Source: Chitinophaga niabensis (GTDB lineage Bacteria; Bacteroidota; Bacteroidia; Chitinophagales; Chitinophagaceae). From it: a DNA stretch of 64,000 bases. The stretch spans positions 3,412,482 to 3,476,481 of the forward strand of contig NZ_FSRA01000001.1 in NCBI RefSeq assembly GCF_900129465.1, given 5' to 3'. Position numbers and translations under genes: made by a program. The notes beneath the pieces are model-generated. The model did no database searches. It was not told where the DNA came from and worked only from the letters and a program-made list of their open reading frames with translations. Positions 29,907-38,532 of the stretch are shown here, in pieces (positions within the stretch are counted from its first letter, which is position 1; each line of letters starts with the position of its first letter).

Positions 29907-30698
29907 TTAGAACTTCAACGTAAAGTGCTGCTTCACTTTAAATTCGTCCCGCAGGAAAATAAGTCCGATAAAGAAGAGATCAATGGATAAAGTAGTAGCA
30001 GGATGGGCTTTAATAGTTTCCCATGCGCGCTCCATGCCATCGGTCCAGTGAACATCATCAAAGATCAGCACGGCAGTGGGCTTCACTTTTTTAATGCACT
30101 CGAGATAATATTGCACGGTAGGGTTTTCCCGGTGATTGCCATCAATGTATATTAAATCCGGCGCAGGAATTTCGTTTAGCAAACGGGGTAATACGATATC
30201 AAAATTCCCGATATGCTGCCGGATGTTCCGCAGCCCCAGGACCTCAAAGTTCTTAGCGGCGCGGGCAGCAATATTGGGGCAGCCTTCGATGGTATGTACA
30301 TTTGCGCCGGCAGCAGCCATGTAAGCAGTGGAAAGGCCCATAGAGGTACCCAGTTCCAGCACTGTGGCTGCATTAAAACGTTTCACCAGGCGGTGGAACA
30401 ATTGCCCGAATTTGGGAGGTTTGGCCGCATGGCGCACAATATCACGCACTTTGCGGGTATTGGTAGCTCCCATCAAGGACCCTGCTCCCAGGTCTGTTAC
30501 TTCCAGCACCTCTTCACTTTGCAGTAATTGCTGCCGCAGCGCTTCAATTGGAGCATATTCCGGGCGGGGTCTGCGGTCATAAAGCACTTCATCCAGTAAC
30601 GCATAGGCGAATGGAGAATGCAGGCCATGCCGGTTACCTGCCGTAAAACGATACCGGATATATTTCCTGGCTAACGCGATCTGGTGCTGTACGCTCAA
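29907..30698 (-). CDS. Class I SAM-dependent methyltransferase (O-methyltransferase-like)
   Basis: Methyltransferase of 263 aa with the SAM-binding glycine motif VLELGTSMGLSTAYMA, followed by VHTIEGCPNIAARA and the acidic DLIYIDGNH and LIFDDVHW loops. The layout is that of the O-methyltransferase/CmoB-like group; the substrate is unknown. The start is a TTG one base after the upstream glycosyltransferase stop, so the two are likely coupled. It is convergent with the orphan TPP riboswitch and its 3' end is three bases from that terminator, so riboswitch read-through would run antisense to it. Confidence 0.85.
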   Translation of the reverse strand: MSVQHQIALARKYIRYRFTAGNRHGLHSPFAYALLDEVLYDRRPRPEYAPIEALRQQLLQSEEVLEVTDLGAGSLMGATNTRKVRDIVRHAAKPPKFGQLFHRLVKRFNAATVLELGTSMGLSTAYMAAAGANVHTIEGCPNIAARAAKNFEVLGLRNIRQHIGNFDIVLPRLLNEIPAPDLIYIDGNHRENPTVQYYLECIKKVKPTAVLIFDDVHWTDGMERAWETIKAHPATTLSIDLFFIGLIFLRDEFKVKQHFTLKF

Positions 30699-30699
30699 A

Positions 30700-31437
30700 T
30701 TAGTAGATTTTTGCCTTGATCAGCCCCCATTTATGCAGGCGGTGCTGCAGCGAAACCCGCAATACCCCTAATCCATAAATGCTGCTGCGTTTGAAATTGA
30801 TGCTGGATGCACCCTCAAAATATTTAGTGGGGCAGGTCACCTCTGCAATATCATATCCCTTCATGAACACCTGGGATACCATTTCATTGTCGAACACGAA
30901 ATCATCATTATTCGCCATATAATTGATATTCCGGAGCACTTCCGCAGAAAATGCCCGGTATCCTGTATGGTATTCGCTTAATTTCTGGCCCAGCAGAATA
31001 TTCTGGGTGAAAGTGAGCATACGGTTAAAAATGTATTTATACATCGGCATCCCCCCTTTCAGTGCTCCTTTTCCCAGGATCCTGGAGCCGAATACCGCAG
31101 GATATACATCATTGGCGATAATGCTGCTCATGGCCAGGATAAGCTTTGGAGTGTATTGATAATCAGGGTGTACCATAATAACAATATCTGCTCCCAGCTC
31201 CAGGGCCTTATTATAACAGGATTTCTGGTTCCCGCCATATCCCTTATTTGCATCGTGGCGAACAATGTGTTTTATGCCTAATTTATGGCCTACATCTACC
31301 GTATCATCCTTGCTGGCATCATCCACCAACACCACTTCATCCACCACATCCATGGGTATTTCGAGATAGGTCTTTTCAAGGGTCAGTGCAGCATTGTAGG
31401 CTGGTAGCACTACCACTACCTTTTTGTTATTGAGCAT
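30700..31437 (-). CDS. Family 2 glycosyltransferase (dolichyl-phosphate mannosyltransferase-like)
   Basis: GT-A fold transferase of 245 aa. It begins with a nucleotide-sugar binding strand, KKVVVVLPAYNAALTLEKTY; further motifs are VLVDDASKDDT and the metal-binding region IVMVHPDYQYTP. No C-terminal membrane helices are seen, so it is probably peripheral at the inner membrane. The ATG at 31437 is preferred over a possible one at 31503, because a promoter -7 element (31467-31460) lies between them and the downstream start gives the normal family N-terminus. It is followed directly by the methyltransferase. Confidence 0.9.
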   Translation of the reverse strand: MLNNKKVVVVLPAYNAALTLEKTYLEIPMDVVDEVVLVDDASKDDTVDVGHKLGIKHIVRHDANKGYGGNQKSCYNKALELGADIVIMVHPDYQYTPKLILAMSSIIANDVYPAVFGSRILGKGALKGGMPMYKYIFNRMLTFTQNILLGQKLSEYHTGYRAFSAEVLRNINYMANNDDFVFDNEMVSQVFMKGYDIAEVTCPTKYFEGASSINFKRSSIYGLGVLRVSLQHRLHKWGLIKAKIY

Positions 31438-31459
31438 GAATCGAGGGTGATTTAGGCTG

Positions 31460-31467
31460 CAAAGGTA
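31460..31467 (-). promoter_or_regulatory. Putative -7 promoter element of the glycosyltransferase
   Basis: TACCTTTG on the minus strand fits the Bacteroidota TAnnTTTG element and lies 22 bases upstream of the chosen start. No good -33 TTTG is seen. Confidence 0.45.
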
Positions 31468-31533
31468 TAAAAATACTCCTAATGCATAAGTAGCTATATA
31501 CAATTCTTACTTTTATGCAGTAGAATTAATTCT

Positions 31534-31541
31534 TATCTTTG
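31534..31541 (+). promoter_or_regulatory. Putative -7 promoter element of the secreted coiled-coil gene
   Basis: TATCTTTG matches TAnnTTTG, with TTTT about 19 bases upstream as a weak -33 element. It lies 65 bases before the coding start and is divergent from the glycosyltransferase promoter. Confidence 0.45.
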
Positions 31542-31606
31542 TGACTTGGTGATTTTTTGGCATTATATTTTCTTAAGGTTTTCTTAACATAAAAGGACAT
31601 TCAAGC

Positions 31607-32824
31607 ATGCTGAAGCTAATTAGATGGATGATGCCATTGTTGATGACAGGTTTAGTGACAATGAAAGTATCTGCCCAGGACCCGGAAAAGAAAGCCGAGG
31701 TTAAAACGGCGGATACTACTATCAAGAAGATCATGGAAGATCTTCAAAGGGTAGCGGATAGTGACAAGCAGAATTCACAGGCCATTGAATCATTATCAAG
31801 GGGCCGGGAATTCGACAACATCACTAAGTACAACCTGGTCAAGAACAATCTCATCCAGGCCTCCGAAACCTACTATCTGTTGAACAAAAAGATCATTGAC
31901 CTGAAATCCAGGACCACTACGAGTAACCTTGATGTGTTCATTACCTCCCTCAACAACCCGGAGAGTAAGGAATTGGGGTTCTCCCTGAGCGACCGCGTGG
32001 TGGAACTGGTGGAAAAGATCATCCTCAAGGGCAAATCTGACAAGAACGAAAGGAATACCAAACTGGTGGAATCCACCAAGTCCATTATCAACAGCCCGAT
32101 CTTCAAAAGTTTTACTTCCCTTACCCCTCCCCTGGCCATTGCCAGCTCTGTGATGGGCTTCCTGCACAGCGTAAGCCAGAGCAATAAGGCTATCAATCAT
32201 AAGCTGCTCCAGGAATTTGAGAAGGAACTGAACAAATACGTGATCTATTACACGGCACTGAATGATGCCAACCAGAAATTCGAATTCGGGTTGAACTTCA
32301 ATAAGGACCAGCTTTCCCTGCTGCAGGATAATATGTACGATCACCTGGCCTTCACTGCCAGTGCGCTCAAAATGCCCCTGCCAGCCCGTGGTAATAAAAC
32401 CATCGCGGAATCACTGAATGAATATTTCATTGACTTCAGGAAGGAAAAAGTGGTGGATTACTTCAACAAACTGGAAGAAAAATATACCAAAGGCAAAAAG
32501 ATCGATTACGAAGCCCTGCTGAACGATAACATGAGCCTCAAAGAGGCCAACAACCAGCTGGAAGATCTCATTCTCCAAACTAAACGTTTCGAGAACCTTT
32601 ATAATGAATATTTCAGCCTGCTGGATTCTTACTACACCAAGGTGAACCATTCCCTCCGCCTGGCACAGGATAATGCCCTGGCCGATAAAGGGATCGTAGA
32701 GACCAAACAGAATGAATTCCGCCAGTTAAAGAATGAAGCAGTACAGGAAATACAGTCTTCTATCAATATGCGGGAACTTACCATCAACGTAGAGAAGGTG
32801 AAATACCGTTACAGGATATTCTAA
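31607..32824 (+). CDS. Secreted helical protein of unknown function
   Basis: I do not recognise this 405-aa protein. It has a signal peptide ending at KVSAQ. Most of the rest is predicted helical and charged, with long heptad-like stretches (for example about 55-85 and 300-400), suggesting coiled coils. A central hydrophobic segment, SLTPPLAIASSVMGFLHSV (about residues 170-190), could be a second membrane or core helix. It is a single gene with its own promoter-like element and terminator. Confidence 0.82.
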   Translation: MLKLIRWMMPLLMTGLVTMKVSAQDPEKKAEVKTADTTIKKIMEDLQRVADSDKQNSQAIESLSRGREFDNITKYNLVKNNLIQASETYYLLNKKIIDLKSRTTTSNLDVFITSLNNPESKELGFSLSDRVVELVEKIILKGKSDKNERNTKLVESTKSIINSPIFKSFTSLTPPLAIASSVMGFLHSVSQSNKAINHKLLQEFEKELNKYVIYYTALNDANQKFEFGLNFNKDQLSLLQDNMYDHLAFTASALKMPLPARGNKTIAESLNEYFIDFRKEKVVDYFNKLEEKYTKGKKIDYEALLNDNMSLKEANNQLEDLILQTKRFENLYNEYFSLLDSYYTKVNHSLRLAQDNALADKGIVETKQNEFRQLKNEAVQEIQSSINMRELTINVEKVKYRYRIF

Positions 32825-32847
32825 AAGTGGTTATATTCCATACAGGA

Positions 32848-32878
32848 AAGCGGATCGGAAACGGTCCGCTTTTTTTTA
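32848..32878 (+). terminator. Intrinsic terminator of the secreted helical protein gene
   Basis: Stem AGCGGATC/GGTCCGCT (one T-G pair, loop GGAAAC) followed by about eight T residues. Confidence 0.85.
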
Positions 32879-32923
32879 ATCACATTTTACACACCCCGTT
32901 CTAACCAATCCCCTTTTAATACC

Positions 32924-32931
32924 TAATTTTG
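32924..32931 (+). promoter_or_regulatory. Putative -7 element placed almost on the oxyR start codon
   Basis: TAATTTTG fits TAnnTTTG and ends only seven bases before the oxyR ATG, which would give a leaderless or nearly leaderless transcript. The -33 region is poor (TTCT). Confidence 0.45.
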
Positions 32932-32938
32932 CCCCATT

Positions 32939-33889
32939 ATGACTACAGTACAACTCGAATATGTAGTGGCCGTAGACACCTACCGGAGTTTTGTGACAGC
33001 GGCAGACAAGTGTTTTGTAACACAACCTACGCTCAGCATGCAGATCCAGAAACTGGAAGACGAACTGGGTGTGAAGATATTTGACCGGAGCAAACTACCT
33101 GTAGTACCTACAGAAATAGGCATGGCCGTTATAGCCCAGGGACGCGTAATATTAAAGGAAAGTGCCCGGATCAGGGAGATCATAGCAGATCAGAAGAAAG
33201 AGATCCAGGGCACGCTGAAAGTAGGCATTATTCCTACCCTGGCCCCCTATCTCCTGCCCCGCGTACTCACTTCCTTTATGAAGAAATACCCGAAAGTAAA
33301 ACTGGAGGTATGGGAATATTCTACAGAACAGATCATCAGCTTACTGAAACAGGAGCAATTGGATTGCGGCCTCCTGGCCACACCGCTGCATAATCAGCAC
33401 CTGGAAGAGCATCCTTTGTTCTACGAAACCTTTGTGGTGTTCACTGCTAAAAGCAATAAACTCTCGGATAAAAAGGTGATCCTCCCGGAAGACCTGGAAA
33501 CGAAGGACATCTGGCTGCTCAACGAAGGGCACTGCATGCGCAACCAGGTACTCAATATCTGCCGGGATAAATTCAGCATGGGAGAGTTCAGGAACCTGGA
33601 ATATAATACAGGCAGTGTGGAAACACTCAAACGAATGGTAGAACTGAATGAAGGATATACCATTCTGCCGGAACTATCGCTGCAGGACCTGTCTGCCAAA
33701 CAAATGAACATGGTGCGCTTTTTTAAAGCCCCTGAGCCTGTTAGGGAGATCAGCCTGGTCACACATCGCTATTTTATTAAACAGGGGGTTATAGAGGCCT
33801 TTAAGAAGGAGATCCTGGCCAACGTGCCGGAGAAGATGAAGGTGAAGAAAACGAAGAAGGTAATAGATATTTTGATCGATAAGAAGTAA
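32939..33889 (+). CDS. oxyR: Hydrogen-peroxide-inducible gene activator OxyR (LysR family)
   Basis: LysR-type regulator of 316 aa that senses peroxide through a thiol switch. The N-terminal winged helix is QLEYVVAVDTYRSFVTAADKCFVTQPTLS. The regulatory domain holds LLNEGHCMRNQVLNIC, with cysteines at residues 199 and 208, the same positions as the disulfide pair of E. coli OxyR. This makes the assignment to OxyR rather than a general LysR protein strong. Target genes are not adjacent. Confidence 0.95.
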   Translation: MTTVQLEYVVAVDTYRSFVTAADKCFVTQPTLSMQIQKLEDELGVKIFDRSKLPVVPTEIGMAVIAQGRVILKESARIREIIADQKKEIQGTLKVGIIPTLAPYLLPRVLTSFMKKYPKVKLEVWEYSTEQIISLLKQEQLDCGLLATPLHNQHLEEHPLFYETFVVFTAKSNKLSDKKVILPEDLETKDIWLLNEGHCMRNQVLNICRDKFSMGEFRNLEYNTGSVETLKRMVELNEGYTILPELSLQDLSAKQMNMVRFFKAPEPVREISLVTHRYFIKQGVIEAFKKEILANVPEKMKVKKTKKVIDILIDKK

Positions 33890-33947
33890 ATGTCAGTTTC
33901 AGTTAATAAGTAATGGTCTGAATCGGATAAAGTGTTAGTGTTTTTTG

Positions 33948-33978
33948 CTTGGATCCCCAAGGGAATGAGATAGCTTTG
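33948..33978 (+). promoter_or_regulatory. Putative promoter of the DUF6934-like gene
   Basis: CTTG at 33948-33951, a 19-base spacer, then TAGCTTTG at 33971-33978, matching the Bacteroidota TTG/TAnnTTTG pattern. The start codon is 54 bases downstream. Confidence 0.6.
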
Positions 33979-34032
33979 TAATCTCCAATTAGTTGAATAA
34001 GGCGTAAAAGTTTGTTAACCTAAACATGCACA

Positions 34033-34800
34033 ATGTATACTTATGAAAGTATTCATGAACCAAAGCAATTTACGTATGATGTAGCTCAAAGAGTAACTGA
34101 GCATTTAATCGAATATTATTTCATCAGCAAAGGAGAAAGAGATCTATTAAAAATGGTCCAGTATTCCTTTGTAGAAGACGTGAACGAGCGGAAACTCTAC
34201 AATTTCGGATTTGGAGACTACAACTTCTGGAACGGTAGAATAGCAGACCATGTGATTTCAAACAACGGGGATACATACAAAGTATTCAATACTGTTCTCA
34301 GTACAGTTCCGGGCTTTTTTGAAATACAGAACAATGCTATCCTGCAGGTAAAAGGAAGTGATAGCAGTCCTGGATTTGCGGAGGCATGCCGCGTCAGTTG
34401 CAGAAAAAATTGCGCTGATTTCTGTAGTAATGCGGGTAGAAGAATAAATATCTATAGAGGATATGTAAACAAACATTACGATATACTCAGAAAGGACTAT
34501 GCTATCTATGGGGAATTAGTCAGAACTGAAAATAAAATAATCATGATCGATTATACACCTGATCAACAACAGGAATCAATCTTTTTAACCAGGAATAAAA
34601 ACCAATACAATATGAAAGCAGAAGAAAATCAAACACAGGAAGTGATGGAACCAACCTCTGAAGAAGAAATGTGGGCATTATTCTTCAAACAGAGAGAAGC
34701 AGCAAACTGGTCAGATCTCTTTGCCAGGCAAAATGCTGAAGCCAAGGCGTACATCAGGGGCATTCTCTATCCTGATGAACTGGAACCAGGCAGCAAATGA
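34033..34800 (+). CDS. DUF6934-like protein of unknown function
   Basis: Soluble 255-aa protein with no signal peptide. Residues about 50-175 (NFGFGDYNFWNG, HVISNNGDTYKVFNTVLSTVPGFF, RINIYRGYVNKHYDILRKDY) resemble the DUF6934 family seen in many Bacteroidota genomes, whose function is unknown. A 65-residue acidic tail follows. A Cys cluster (about residues 119-131, CRVSCRKNCADFC) is unusual and could bind metal. The gene looks more AT-rich than its neighbours and stands alone with its own promoter and a bidirectional terminator, which might reflect transfer. Confidence 0.72.
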   Translation: MYTYESIHEPKQFTYDVAQRVTEHLIEYYFISKGERDLLKMVQYSFVEDVNERKLYNFGFGDYNFWNGRIADHVISNNGDTYKVFNTVLSTVPGFFEIQNNAILQVKGSDSSPGFAEACRVSCRKNCADFCSNAGRRINIYRGYVNKHYDILRKDYAIYGELVRTENKIIMIDYTPDQQQESIFLTRNKNQYNMKAEENQTQEVMEPTSEEEMWALFFKQREAANWSDLFARQNAEAKAYIRGILYPDELEPGSK

Positions 34801-34811
34801 TTAAACCATCA

Positions 34812-34859
34812 GATAATAAAAAAGGGGTAAAACCTTCGTTCTACCCCTTTTTTATTATC
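34812..34859. terminator. Bidirectional terminator, 18-bp perfect stem
   Basis: GATAATAAAAAAGGGGTA (34812-34829) pairs perfectly with 34842-34859 around a 12-base loop. A-runs and T-runs on both sides allow termination of the DUF6934-like gene and the convergent protease gene. Confidence 0.88.
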
Positions 34860-34870
34860 GTCCAATAAGT

Positions 34871-37006
34871 TTAGTTCTCCTTATTCTTCGCATCCGTGTA
34901 GTTGTTCTTCAACTTCGGATAAGATTGCAGGATCAGATCATTCATCACATTTACCGCTTCACTCAAATAAGCATCCTTCGTACGGGCCTTTAACCAGTCT
35001 TTGTTGCGCGCCAGCTTCACAGTATCCCCCGCAATCTTGCTGAGGTCTACTTTCAGGCTGTTGATGTTCAGGTCTTTCACCTTATCATTCACAGCATCAT
35101 AACGTTTCAGCGCTGCAGCATTCTTCTTCTGGTCTGCCTTATAAGAAGCCAGGTCCAGCGGATAGGTCTTCTGCTCTTCCAGTTTCTTCAGCGTGGCAAT
35201 GTTATCATTGATGATCTTGAAGGCTTCGTTGTTTGCCACACGTTTGGCACTGTTCTTTTTCAGTGTTTCCACATCCACAGGATCCTGCCATACGGTATAG
35301 TCTGCTTTAGGGATCACATCCCATTTCAGGGCATCTTCGTCTTTGCGCTCCCCTACTTCGTAGTATGGAGAAGGTAACACCACATCAGACTCAACACCTT
35401 TCAACTGTGTGGAACCACCATCTGCACGATAGAACTTCTGCACGGTAAGTTTGATAGCACCAAGGCTGCCACCCATATCCGTACGTACAAAGTTGTCCAG
35501 CTCCAGCAAACGTTGCACAGTACCTTTACCAAAGGTAGAAGGGCTACCAATGATCACTGCACGTTTGTAATCCTGCATAGCAGCTGCCATGATCTCTGAA
35601 GCGGAAGCGCTGAACTCGTTCACCATAATGGCAAGCGGGCCATCGTACTGTACGCTCTTATCACGATCTTTTTGTTGTTGTGTTTCACCGCCACGGGAAC
35701 GTACCTGTACCATAGTACCTTCCGGTACAAACAGGCCGGCCATTTTGATCACATCAGGCAGGGAACCGCCGCCATTGAAACGGAGGTCCAGGATGATACC
35801 ATCCACTTTTTCTGCTTTCAGTTTTTTGATCTCTTCAGCAACATCGTCGTAAGAGAAAGAACCCTGACGGTCGTTGAAGTCTGCATAGAATTCAGGCAGA
35901 TAGATATAGCCGATCTTATGCTGGCCGGAGATAACAGCGGATTTTGCAAAAGTATCGTCCAGTTTGATCTCATCACGTACGAGGCTCACCACTTTGGTGG
36001 TACCATCCACACTCTTCACAGTTAAGCGTACTTCTGTTCCTTTGTTACCACGGATCAGGGTTACTGCTTCATCTACGGCAAAACCGCCGATATCAACAGG
36101 TTCCTGGCTTCCCTGTGCTACTTTCAGGATCACATCGTCTGCTTTCAGCTGCCCTTGCTTCCAGCTGGGGCTGCCAGTTACGATGCTTACGATCTTGATG
36201 CGGCCTTCATCTTCTCTCAGCTGTGCACCAATACCGAAGAATTTACCAGCCATCTGCTCCTGGAAAGCACGTTTCTCCACAGGAGGCATATAGTCTGTAT
36301 GCGGGTCCATCGTTGTGGTGATGGCGTTCACATACATGGAGAAACGATCGTCTTCCTTCATGCGGTTCTTCATCCGGTCGAAATAGCGATCGTATACTTT
36401 TTTCACTTTGGCACGGGCTTCTGCTTCCAGTTCCGCATCCGTTTTACCGGTCTTTTCTTTATCACGCAGTTCTATCAGGTCCGCATATTTTTCCAGCGTA
36501 CGTAATTTCAGCGATTTGCGCCAGGCTTCTGTGCGGGCTGCAGCATCTGCAGGCCAGTCCGTCGCATCCGGATCAATCACGATATTTTCCTGTTTGGAGA
36601 AGTCGAAAGGTTTATCCAGGATCACAGGATAAATAGCCGCAGCTTCTGTAACCCTTTGACGGATGATGTCGTTTGTTTTTTTGAACAGGTCCAGCGGAGC
36701 ACCGTTCAGCTCATCATCCACATGTGTTTCCAGTGGCTTGAGTGCATCGATGTCACTCTTCATGAAAAATTTCTTCTCACTGTCCAGGCTCTTCATGTAT
36801 TTCTTGAACACCTGTTTGGAGAAAGCGTCATCTATCGGTTTCGGCTGGTAATGCCCCTCTTTCAGGATCTGGCCTACGAGGGTCATAATAGCTTCATATC
36901 TTCCCGGCGGATCGTCTGTACCACCAATCTTTGCGAAGGCAAATATTCCTGCCGAGATGCTGATCAGCATGATCGGTACTATCACTTTCAATTTCATCTG
37001 ATTCAA
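34871..37006 (-). CDS. Tail-specific (C-terminal processing) protease, S41 family
   Basis: Periplasmic protease of 711 aa that degrades or trims proteins from the C-terminus. It has an N-terminal membrane anchor or signal (about 5-25), a helical tail-specific protease N-terminal domain (about 40-230), a PDZ domain (about 245-330, FFGIGAQLREDEGRIKI), the S41 catalytic domain with the Ser in NEFSASASEIMAAAMQDY and Lys in STFGKGTVQ, and a C-terminal helical domain. The order matches the Prc/Tsp type. Two starts are possible, the ATG at 37006 or 36997. It is a single gene followed by a bidirectional terminator. Confidence 0.94.
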   Translation of the reverse strand: MNQMKLKVIVPIMLISISAGIFAFAKIGGTDDPPGRYEAIMTLVGQILKEGHYQPKPIDDAFSKQVFKKYMKSLDSEKKFFMKSDIDALKPLETHVDDELNGAPLDLFKKTNDIIRQRVTEAAAIYPVILDKPFDFSKQENIVIDPDATDWPADAAARTEAWRKSLKLRTLEKYADLIELRDKEKTGKTDAELEAEARAKVKKVYDRYFDRMKNRMKEDDRFSMYVNAITTTMDPHTDYMPPVEKRAFQEQMAGKFFGIGAQLREDEGRIKIVSIVTGSPSWKQGQLKADDVILKVAQGSQEPVDIGGFAVDEAVTLIRGNKGTEVRLTVKSVDGTTKVVSLVRDEIKLDDTFAKSAVISGQHKIGYIYLPEFYADFNDRQGSFSYDDVAEEIKKLKAEKVDGIILDLRFNGGGSLPDVIKMAGLFVPEGTMVQVRSRGGETQQQKDRDKSVQYDGPLAIMVNEFSASASEIMAAAMQDYKRAVIIGSPSTFGKGTVQRLLELDNFVRTDMGGSLGAIKLTVQKFYRADGGSTQLKGVESDVVLPSPYYEVGERKDEDALKWDVIPKADYTVWQDPVDVETLKKNSAKRVANNEAFKIINDNIATLKKLEEQKTYPLDLASYKADQKKNAAALKRYDAVNDKVKDLNINSLKVDLSKIAGDTVKLARNKDWLKARTKDAYLSEAVNVMNDLILQSYPKLKNNYTDAKNKEN

Positions 37007-37227
37007 TTACGAATTACCAATTACTTACGAATTTCGAATGGTTGTTCGGTTCGCGTTTCTACTCAAATATAAACTTATTCGCGCAGCCCATAAGGGGTGC
37101 AAGGTGTTTTAACAAAATATTACTATCCAAAAAGTTGTAAATATGATGCGTAAAACAATTACAAATTACCACTAATACGGCTCAATTCACCACTCGTAAT
37201 TCGTAATAGATAATTCGTGGATCAAAT

Positions 37228-38415
37228 TTACTTTACGAGTTTATAAACACCGGGCGTAACCACACCACCGCCACCTGGAATGGTAACAAGCATGTAGAGT
37301 TCACCTGCCTGATCCTGCCCCCAGCTCAGCAACTGTACGTTACCCTGTGGTTTGTTTTCAATTTCGAGGTCAGAACGCTCCCATTTGTTGCCTTTTTGGG
37401 ACAGTATCCAGGTTTTACCATTATAATCCCCAAACACATATTTACCTGCTAATGCCGGGATAGCTTTACCACGGTAGATGTAACCACCGGCAATACTGAT
37501 ACCCAGGTCATGATCATATTCATGAATAGGCTCTATCAGGTCTTTCTTATCGGCACCTGCGGGAACATTGAAATCGTGGTATCCTTCCATGATGCGCCAG
37601 CCGTAGTTACCGCCTCTTACAATGATATCCACTTCCTCATACTTATTCTGCCCTACATCTCCTGCAAACAACCTGCCAGTAGGTTTATCAAATGAAAAAC
37701 GCCAGGCGTTACGCAGGCCATATGCCCATATTTCGCCTTTTGCACCTTCTTTTCCCACAAAAGGATTGTCTTTAGGGATCCGGTAGGGGCTGCCATTCAC
37801 ATCTATGCGGAGTATTTTGCCCAGCAGAGTGCCCAGGTCCTGGCCATTCCCGATAGTACCGTGTTTATCGCCACCACCGCCACCATCGCCGGAAGAGATA
37901 TAAAGATATCCATCGGCGCCGAACATGATGTCACCCCCATTATGGTTAGATTCCGGCTGATCGTATTCCAGTACCAGTCTTTTAGTACTGAAACTGGCCG
38001 TATTATCGGAAGATTTGGCTGCTTTGAATTCAGCAATAACGGTCTTGTGGTTCAGGCCTTTCCCGGGATTAGCCACCGGCGCGCTGTAATACAGGTAAAA
38101 TTTGCCGTTGGACTTGTATTGCGGGTGGAAAGCCATACCCAGCAGGCCTCGTTCGTCGTAAGCCGGGTTTACTTTCACCATATCCGAACTTACATCAATA
38201 AAGGGGGTAGGGAGCAGTTTACCATTCTGTATTACCCATACTTTACCTTCTTTCTGCACAATGAACTGGCGGTTGGTACCATCTCCCGGAACAGCCATGG
38301 TTACGGGGGACGCTACTTTGTCTGTGATCAGTTGTAGTTTAACTTTCTGTGTTTGCGCATAGCCTTGCGAAAAGGGTAACAGGGCACCCAGCAATAATAA
38401 ACGAACTAGCTTCAT
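37228..38415 (-). CDS. PQQ-dependent sugar dehydrogenase (aldose sugar dehydrogenase-like)
   Basis: Exported six-bladed beta-propeller of 395 aa that would oxidise sugars in the periplasm with pyrroloquinoline quinone. It has a signal peptide ending at GYAQ. Motifs include ESNHNGGDIMFGADGYLYISSGD, GKILRIDVNG, WAYGLRNAWRFSFD and GRLFAGDVGQNKYEEVD, typical of the soluble glucose/aldose dehydrogenase family. PQQ synthesis genes are not in the window, and Bacteroidota often carry this enzyme without them, so cofactor supply is an open point. It is divergent from the MFS gene. Confidence 0.9.
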   Translation of the reverse strand: MKLVRLLLLGALLPFSQGYAQTQKVKLQLITDKVASPVTMAVPGDGTNRQFIVQKEGKVWVIQNGKLLPTPFIDVSSDMVKVNPAYDERGLLGMAFHPQYKSNGKFYLYYSAPVANPGKGLNHKTVIAEFKAAKSSDNTASFSTKRLVLEYDQPESNHNGGDIMFGADGYLYISSGDGGGGGDKHGTIGNGQDLGTLLGKILRIDVNGSPYRIPKDNPFVGKEGAKGEIWAYGLRNAWRFSFDKPTGRLFAGDVGQNKYEEVDIIVRGGNYGWRIMEGYHDFNVPAGADKKDLIEPIHEYDHDLGISIAGGYIYRGKAIPALAGKYVFGDYNGKTWILSQKGNKWERSDLEIENKPQGNVQLLSWGQDQAGELYMLVTIPGGGGVVTPGVYKLVK

Positions 38416-38502
38416 ACGATTTGGAATTTTAAGGAGTTAAAAATAATCATCTGCTCCATACAAATGATAAAAAGTTGATTAGCGGGGATCGGTGATATGT
38501 TT

Positions 38503-38510
38503 TACTTTTG
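38503..38510 (+). promoter_or_regulatory. Putative -7 element of the MFS transporter gene
   Basis: TACTTTTG fits TAnnTTTG and lies 22 bases before the TTG start codon at 38533. No clear -33 box was seen at the usual spacing. Confidence 0.4.
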
Positions 38511-38532
38511 AACAGCCTTAAAAACTAACAGA

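Noticed and set aside
31438..31503. Longer N-terminus of the glycosyltransferase
   Set aside because: It lies upstream of a TAnnTTTG element and adds a segment not found before the nucleotide-binding strand in this family.
35589..36632. Plus-strand reading frames opposite the tail-specific protease gene
   Set aside because: They lack homology signals and start contexts; they are shadows of a well-supported gene.
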